Of a stretch of 64,000 nt of DNA, positions 60,546 through 64,000 are shown in pieces. Every line of letters begins with the position of its first letter. Positions within the stretch are counted from its first letter, which is position 1. A program made the translations under genes and the position numbers. The notes under the pieces were generated by a model. The model saw only the letters and a list, made by a program, of their open reading frames with translations, was not told the DNA's origin and searched no databases. This DNA is from Chitinophagaceae bacterium (GTDB lineage Bacteria > Bacteroidota > Bacteroidia > Chitinophagales > Chitinophagaceae): contig JAEUVJ010000057.1 of NCBI GenBank assembly GCA_016787085.1, positions 1 to 64,000 of the forward strand, written 5' to 3'.

Positions 60546-60959
60546 TTAATCATCATCCGATTCATCATCGCTGGCTATTCTCCTGCTTTGAGCAGGTTCT
60601 GATAATTCGCGGCCATGATCATTCTGCTGTTTCAGGGTCCAGTTATCTGTCATGGTAGTTTCGAGCCATAGTGTACCTGAGCGGCGTGATAATTGGACAT
60701 TCAGTCCAAATTTTTCCTTAAAAGCATTTTCCAGCTGACCCACTGTCATCTGGTCGTATATCTCCAGTTCACCGTTCAGTTTCAGACCGGCGGCTGTCAT
60801 CGGCATAAAGTTCTTCAGGTGCCTCCGGGCAAAACCCGGTTCACTGTTGCGGTAGAATTCTATCCGCAGATAAGGATACGCCTGGTTGAATTCATCCTGC
60901 GTTTCCTTCAGTGTCCTGTTGGGGGAGATATGTAGTAGCATACCGGACAGCTTTTCCAT
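60546..60959 (-). CDS. conserved hypothetical protein, acidic C-terminus
   Basis: A 137-residue soluble protein that I do not assign. It begins MEKLSGMLLHISPNRTLKET, has a mixed alpha/beta pattern (YPYLRIEFYRN, NGELEIYDQMTVGQLENAFKEKFGLNVQLSRRSGTLWLET) and ends in an acidic run SDDESDDD. The layout (helix, strand, helix, two strands, acidic tail) suggests a small protein-binding domain. It converges on the receiver-Crp/Fnr gene and may belong with the respiratory cluster only by position. Confidence 0.65.
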   Translation of the reverse strand: MEKLSGMLLHISPNRTLKETQDEFNQAYPYLRIEFYRNSEPGFARRHLKNFMPMTAAGLKLNGELEIYDQMTVGQLENAFKEKFGLNVQLSRRSGTLWLETTMTDNWTLKQQNDHGRELSEPAQSRRIASDDESDDD

Positions 60960-61251
60960 TTGGTTGAAATAATGAGGTTATGATTACCAAAACTATTACC
61001 CTTACCTGCGGAAAAAACTGACTTATTAAGAAATGAAATATGATTGTGGTCAGCAAGGGTAGCCTGATGAAGATCAGGTAACCTGTTAATACTCATCATG
61101 TGTTGAAGTTTATGACAACAGCATTTTTGTTATGCGGTACTATTAATATTATAGCATGACATACCGATCCGTAGCCGATAAAAAACAAACAGCCGTGCCG
61201 GCCGTTGCTACATAAGAAACACAAGAACTTTTCCGTGGGGGAAAATGACAG

Positions 61252-61286
61252 CGGGTCTTTCAAGATATTGAAAGGCCCGTTTTGTT
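61252..61286 (+). terminator. orphan terminator-like hairpin
   Basis: A 12-bp stem (CGGGTCTTTCAA / TTGAAAGGCCCG, one G-T pair) with loop GATA at 61252-61279 and a TTTTGTT tail. The nearest upstream plus-strand gene ends 725 bp earlier. Confidence 0.7.
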
Positions 61287-61328
61287 GCCGGCAGGTAATA
61301 GATAAACTGCATCATCAAAAAAGCGAAA

Positions 61329-61386
61329 GTGGATTTGCGAAAGTTTAGCCGCTCAAAACTTTCGTATATTTATGAGTTATCTGCAG
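61329..61386 (+). repeat. accessory-region repeat, partial copy D (promoter end)
   Basis: Holds the 3' part of the repeat: GTGGATT, then CTCAAAACTTTCGTATATTTATGAGTT. The -7 element TATATTTA is at 61365-61372, 36 bp before the HNH gene. The hairpin part is absent. Confidence 0.6.
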
Positions 61387-61407
61387 CCCTAATGCGACAC
61401 CACTATT

Positions 61408-62118
61408 ATGAAAGAGGATATAAATAAAATAAGACAACTACTCGACAACATCGAAAAATCTGAACCTCAAACTGACAGTGAGAGTGTCAAAGAAACATTT
61501 GACTTATTTGAACTTCCACAGCTTGTAAAAGACATCGTTGATTTTTTACAACCAGTTATTTCGCCTTATGAAATGGATGTGTATTGGTTTATGTTCAGAC
61601 ATTCAATTCTTGAAAATGGCGACATATTTGTAAGAGCAAGTAATTCTAAAATTGCAAAGGGTATTGGTTCAAAATTTAAAAGTTTAGACAGCCAAAATCC
61701 AAGGCAAGGTGAAAAAACTGTTGCGGAGAATTTAAGGGCTTTGGAAACGCTGAATGTGATTAAAAAAGTGGGCGACACTAACAGGGACGGAACACTATAT
61801 AAAATATTTTTACCAGAAGAAATTGAAATCTGCAAGGAAAAAATGAAATCCTTTGTCAAGGAAAACCTCACAACTGTTGACCCTAAGAAAGAGCAAGACT
61901 ATTATAACATAAAAGAAAACAGGCTCAAAATATTTGAACGTGACAAATATTTGTGTTATAAGTGTAATAAACAATTGACAAGATTTAACGCCACCCTTGA
62001 CCATATTCAACCTGTAAGCGAAGGCGGTGACAATTCATTTGACAATCTTGTTACATGTTGTTTTCATGATAATGCAAGCAGACGGGCAACACCGATTTCT
62101 GACTTTATTGCTGAATGA
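61408..62118 (+). CDS. HNH endonuclease-domain protein with N-terminal winged helix
   Basis: A 236-residue protein. Residues about 35-140 resemble a winged-helix DNA-binding domain (ISPYEMDVYWFMFRHSILENG, TVAENLRALETLNVIKKVGD, GTLYKIFLPEEI). Residues about 180-230 form an HNH nuclease zinc-finger-like fold: CYKCNKQL, LDHIQPVSEGGDNSFDNLVTCC, FHDNASR, with the catalytic His in LDHI. Such proteins occur in homing, restriction and phage-defence settings, but no partner is next to it. Base composition is clearly more AT-rich than upstream genes, a sign of transfer. It has its own promoter in repeat copy D. Confidence 0.75.
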   Translation: MKEDINKIRQLLDNIEKSEPQTDSESVKETFDLFELPQLVKDIVDFLQPVISPYEMDVYWFMFRHSILENGDIFVRASNSKIAKGIGSKFKSLDSQNPRQGEKTVAENLRALETLNVIKKVGDTNRDGTLYKIFLPEEIEICKEKMKSFVKENLTTVDPKKEQDYYNIKENRLKIFERDKYLCYKCNKQLTRFNATLDHIQPVSEGGDNSFDNLVTCCFHDNASRRATPISDFIAE

Positions 62119-62218
62119 CGAGAGAAGGGCAGCAGTTCCGGGCAGACGGAATTCTAATCCCCCCATCGGCATTACCGGGCCGTTGTACGCAACTTTAAAC
62201 AAGATCAAATTATACATC

Positions 62219-62581
62219 ATGAAACAGATCCTTTCAATAGCAACACTTTTACTAACAACGCTTGCTTTAAGTTGTAAGACAAATAATCTTGATGGACTAT
62301 ATGTATGTGATCTATCAAATAAAAAAGCTGATACTACAATTCGTCAAGGAGGTCAAACTGAAGTATTTTTGGACTATACATGCACGATAAGTGAAATCGA
62401 CTTTAAAGGAAGTAGCACAGTAACAATGAAGATGGGAAATGGCGAAGTTGCCTCAAGTTATGTCATCGACAATGACTATGTCAGAATCAAAGGGACAGGC
62501 TCTGACATATTATTAAAAATAAAAGACCAGAAAACACTGGTCGGAGAAGGAGTTTCGAAAGGTATCTATCATAAGAAATAA
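62219..62581 (+). CDS. small predicted lipoprotein
   Basis: A 120-residue protein starting at MKQILSIATLLLTTLALSC: a lipoprotein signal with Cys19 at the cleavage site. The mature part is strand-rich (GLYVCDLSNKKADTTIRQGG, TCTISEIDFKGSSTVTMKMGNG, YVRIKGTGSDILLKIKDQKTL). It matches no family I know, but the pattern is common among small Bacteroidota lipoproteins. It has one pair of Cys that could bond. It follows the HNH gene by 100 bp with AT-rich sequence. Confidence 0.65.
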   Translation: MKQILSIATLLLTTLALSCKTNNLDGLYVCDLSNKKADTTIRQGGQTEVFLDYTCTISEIDFKGSSTVTMKMGNGEVASSYVIDNDYVRIKGTGSDILLKIKDQKTLVGEGVSKGIYHKK

Positions 62582-62709
62582 GGCAGTGTACAACATTGGT
62601 TCCTATGTAAAGCGGTATGAGAGGAATAATATGTTTATAAACGGCCTACATAATACTTTAATACGCCGGGGATTTGAATGATCGTAGTTGCTGAAGCCCT
62701 GCTATATTC

Positions 62710-62857
62710 TGTCGCCGATACGATTATTCAAAACCTGATCACTACGCAGATCCAATCAAAAGACTCTACGGTGTCCCCCGCTGGCGGGGGTACGCCAATC
62801 CAATAAAGGAAACCCCAAACGGGGTGGACTCAAAACTTTTGTAAATTTATTAGCTGT
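62710..62857 (+). repeat. accessory-region repeat, copy A
   Basis: In order: GTCGCCGATACGATTATTC, AAAACCTGATCAC, GCAGATCCAATC, ACTCTACGGTGTCC, hairpin 1 (CCCCCGC/GCGGGGG at 62775-62790), GTACGCCAATCCAATAAAGG, hairpin 2 (ACCCC/GGGGT), then GTGGACTCAAAACTTTTG and the -7 element TAAATTTA (62842-62849), 39 bp before the next gene. Confidence 0.75.
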
Positions 62858-62887
62858 ACTTAATATTAAATAACTGACCCTGATCAA

Positions 62888-63274
62888 ATGAAACAATCTA
62901 TACCTGGCTATTTATTATTTGATAGCGAAGCAAAGCGACAATTTTCTGTTTTAACAAAAAACTTTGGGTATAAACTTGTCGAGACCATTACCAAGCCTAA
63001 TTACGTCAGGCATACCTATAGAAATAGGTGGAGGAGAAGGAAAGTTGTTATTGAAAATCAGACTTTCCCTGTTGACTATGGTTTTGGATTTTTTGTTTAT
63101 AATCTATGGACAAAAGAGCATCTTATCCTGTACAATATCCCGTGGGACAAGGAAGATGCAGAATGTGTATTTTTAAGTCGGGTCAAAGACAGAATATTCA
63201 ATAGTGATTACCTGAAAAATATTATTAAAGGCAGAACGTGGAAAATAAAGAAGGATGATTTTATTTATGAATAG
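62888..63274 (+). CDS. hypothetical protein, unknown family
   Basis: A 128-residue soluble protein rich in aromatic and basic residues (YVRHTYRNRWRRRKVVIENQ, DYGFGFFVYNLWTKEHLILYN, WKIKKDDFIYE). I do not recognise it. No signal peptide, no membrane helix, no catalytic motif. AT-rich like its neighbours. It has its own promoter inside repeat copy A. The high number of Arg and Lys suggests nucleic-acid or membrane contact, but that is a guess. Confidence 0.6.
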   Translation: MKQSIPGYLLFDSEAKRQFSVLTKNFGYKLVETITKPNYVRHTYRNRWRRRKVVIENQTFPVDYGFGFFVYNLWTKEHLILYNIPWDKEDAECVFLSRVKDRIFNSDYLKNIIKGRTWKIKKDDFIYE

Positions 63275-63342
63275 GCGACTACACTGCGAACTCCCCTTCA
63301 GAATAGACACATAAGGCAATTGATGAGGGTACTTTATGTAAC

Positions 63343-63470
63343 GCATGTCCAATCAAGAACTCTACGGTGTCCATCCCGATAGCTATCGGGATGGGGGTAC
63401 GCCAATCCAATAAAGGAACCCTTGAAAAGGGGGTGGATCCAAAGCTTTCGTATATTTATGAGTTGTCAGC
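63343..63470 (+). repeat. accessory-region repeat, copy B
   Basis: Same order as copy A: GCATGTCCAATCAAGAACTC, TACGGTGTCC, hairpin 1 (a perfect 24-bp palindrome at 63371-63394 with centre GATAGCTATC), GTACGCCAATCCAATAAAGG, hairpin 2 (CCCTT/AAGGG), GTGGATCCAAAGCTTTCG and TATATTTA (63451-63458). The flanks are conserved while the stems differ yet still pair. Confidence 0.75.
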
Positions 63471-63483
63471 AATAGACATCAGC

Positions 63484-63954
63484 ATGCGTTTAATTAATGT
63501 CGTCATATTAATTATTGTTCTGTTCGGTTGTAATCATAAGCAAAACCGATTAACTATCCTTTTCGATAATGTCGAAGGATTAAAAGAGGGTTCGGGTGTC
63601 TATTGTAAAGGATTTATAGTCGGCGAAGTAAAAAAACTCGCCTTGGCTGACAAGGGCGTATTAGTTGATATTGATCTCGGTGATAGTTTGCGAATTCTGA
63701 CTAATTCAAAGTTTATTATTAGTCCTTCCCTGCTTAACGGCTCACACATAACAATTGAACTCTCTGAATCAGGTTCTATTCTCTCATCCAACGATACCGC
63801 AACTGGTTACTTTCAAAAAAGTCGCACATATGACGACTGGACTTCAGACACATCAAAGCAAAGAAAGATGAGAGAATCGGTTGAAAAAATTGGAGAGGGA
63901 ATTAAAGGACTGATCGAAGCTTCGAAAAAAGACACAACTGAAACTTCGAAATAG
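63484..63954 (+). CDS. lone MCE/MlaD-domain lipoprotein
   Basis: A 156-residue protein starting at MRLINVVILIIVLFGC, a signal with a lipobox Cys at 16. The mature part holds one MCE domain (LTILFDNVEGLKEGSGVYCKGFIVGEVKKLALADKGVLVDIDL), the small barrel of MlaD-type lipid-transport proteins. A short C-terminal helix (RESVEKIGEGIKGLIEASK) follows. MCE proteins usually have an N-terminal membrane helix and are encoded with MlaE and MlaF; none is nearby, so this copy stands alone. AT-rich; promoter in repeat copy B, 26 bp upstream. Confidence 0.78.
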   Translation: MRLINVVILIIVLFGCNHKQNRLTILFDNVEGLKEGSGVYCKGFIVGEVKKLALADKGVLVDIDLGDSLRILTNSKFIISPSLLNGSHITIELSESGSILSSNDTATGYFQKSRTYDDWTSDTSKQRKMRESVEKIGEGIKGLIEASKKDTTETSK

Positions 63955-63968
63955 CCCGATTATTTTTT

Positions 63969-64000
63969 GTCACCGATACGATCATTCAAAACCTGACCGC
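63969..64000 (+). repeat. accessory-region repeat, copy C (cut by window end)
   Basis: GTCACCGATACGATCATTC and AAAACCTGACCGC repeat the opening of copy A with three substitutions. The rest is outside the window. Confidence 0.65.

Larger units (their letters stand above)
60960..61407. other. 448-bp gene-free spacer at the start of the accessory tail
   Basis: No credible reading frame on either strand. It holds a terminator-like hairpin at 61252 with no gene in front of it and, at the right end, a promoter-bearing partial copy of the accessory-region repeat. A small RNA ending at the hairpin is possible. Confidence 0.5.

Noticed and set aside
61300..64000. Integron cassette array with attC sites
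   Set aside because: Small genes separated by hairpin repeats invite this, but no integrase is in the window, no clear RYYYAAC/GTTRRRY boxes are found, and the repeats carry promoters, unlike usual cassettes. The question stays open in the finding on the repeat.
1..64000. tRNA or rRNA genes
   Set aside because: No cloverleaf or rRNA-like sequence was noticed on reading the intergenic regions; a dedicated scan could not be run.

Overview
The window looks like the chromosome of a Bacteroidota bacterium, most likely Chitinophagaceae or a near relative. This is inferred from gene content and control signals, not from a search. The evidence is: promoters of the TAnnTTTG type; A/T-rich leaders without a clear Shine-Dalgarno sequence; a TonB-dependent receptor with a carboxypeptidase-regulatory-like N-terminus; two-component-propeller sensor kinases; DUF1573 proteins; a fused E1 alpha/beta ketoacid dehydrogenase; and a fused CcoN-CcoO oxidase subunit. 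No rRNA, tRNA, CRISPR array, transposase or integrase was seen.

Layout. 1-10.1 kb: housekeeping and transport genes (GT9 glycosyltransferase, MFS, DedA, dicarboxylate symporter, APC permease, YebC) and a large secreted M19 dipeptidase. 10.2-25.1 kb: a surface/secretion region. It has a lipoprotein and four secreted proteins that share a short N-terminal QN(V/I)GIGT-type module but carry different C-termini (jelly-roll-like, glycine-rich, and two S74 intramolecular-chaperone proteins with long 17-residue repeats). Two sensor-kinase/regulator pairs lie among them. A perfect or near-perfect 16-bp palindrome (TTACCC-WATC-GGGTAA type) precedes the NarL-type regulator and two of the secreted proteins, which suggests a small regulon. 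25-33.6 kb: metabolic genes, two DUF1573 proteins, an aminotransferase, a hemolysin-III-type protein and a TPR protein.

33.8-43.4 kb holds the most unusual locus. Four co-directional genes encode a single-pass membrane protein, a 794-residue Hsp70/actin-fold ATPase, a single-pass coiled-coil membrane protein, and a 1743-residue polytopic protein. The last ends in a complete penicillin-binding transpeptidase (SxxK, SxN, KTG) and has an internal membrane region resembling a SEDS (RodA/FtsW) glycosyltransferase. I propose a self-contained cell-wall synthesis machine with its own cytoskeleton-like ATPase.

46.4-60.5 kb is a respiratory/nitrosative-stress island: a complete cbb3 oxidase set (ccoI, ccoS, ccoNO fusion, ccoQ, ccoP, ccoG, ccoH, and a SafE/DsbD-like gene), a RIC-type iron-centre repair protein, a flavin-binding oxidase-like protein, a PAS histidine kinase, and a receiver-Crp/Fnr fusion regulator. 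Five TGA-N6-TCA dyads lie in its intergenic regions, including one directly in front of the fusion regulator, so I infer a compact FixL/FixJ/FixK-like circuit.

61.3-64 kb is an AT-richer accessory tail of short single genes (HNH nuclease, lipoprotein, unknown protein, lone MCE lipoprotein). A structured, promoter-bearing repeat separates several of them; it appears in two nearly full copies and two partial ones.
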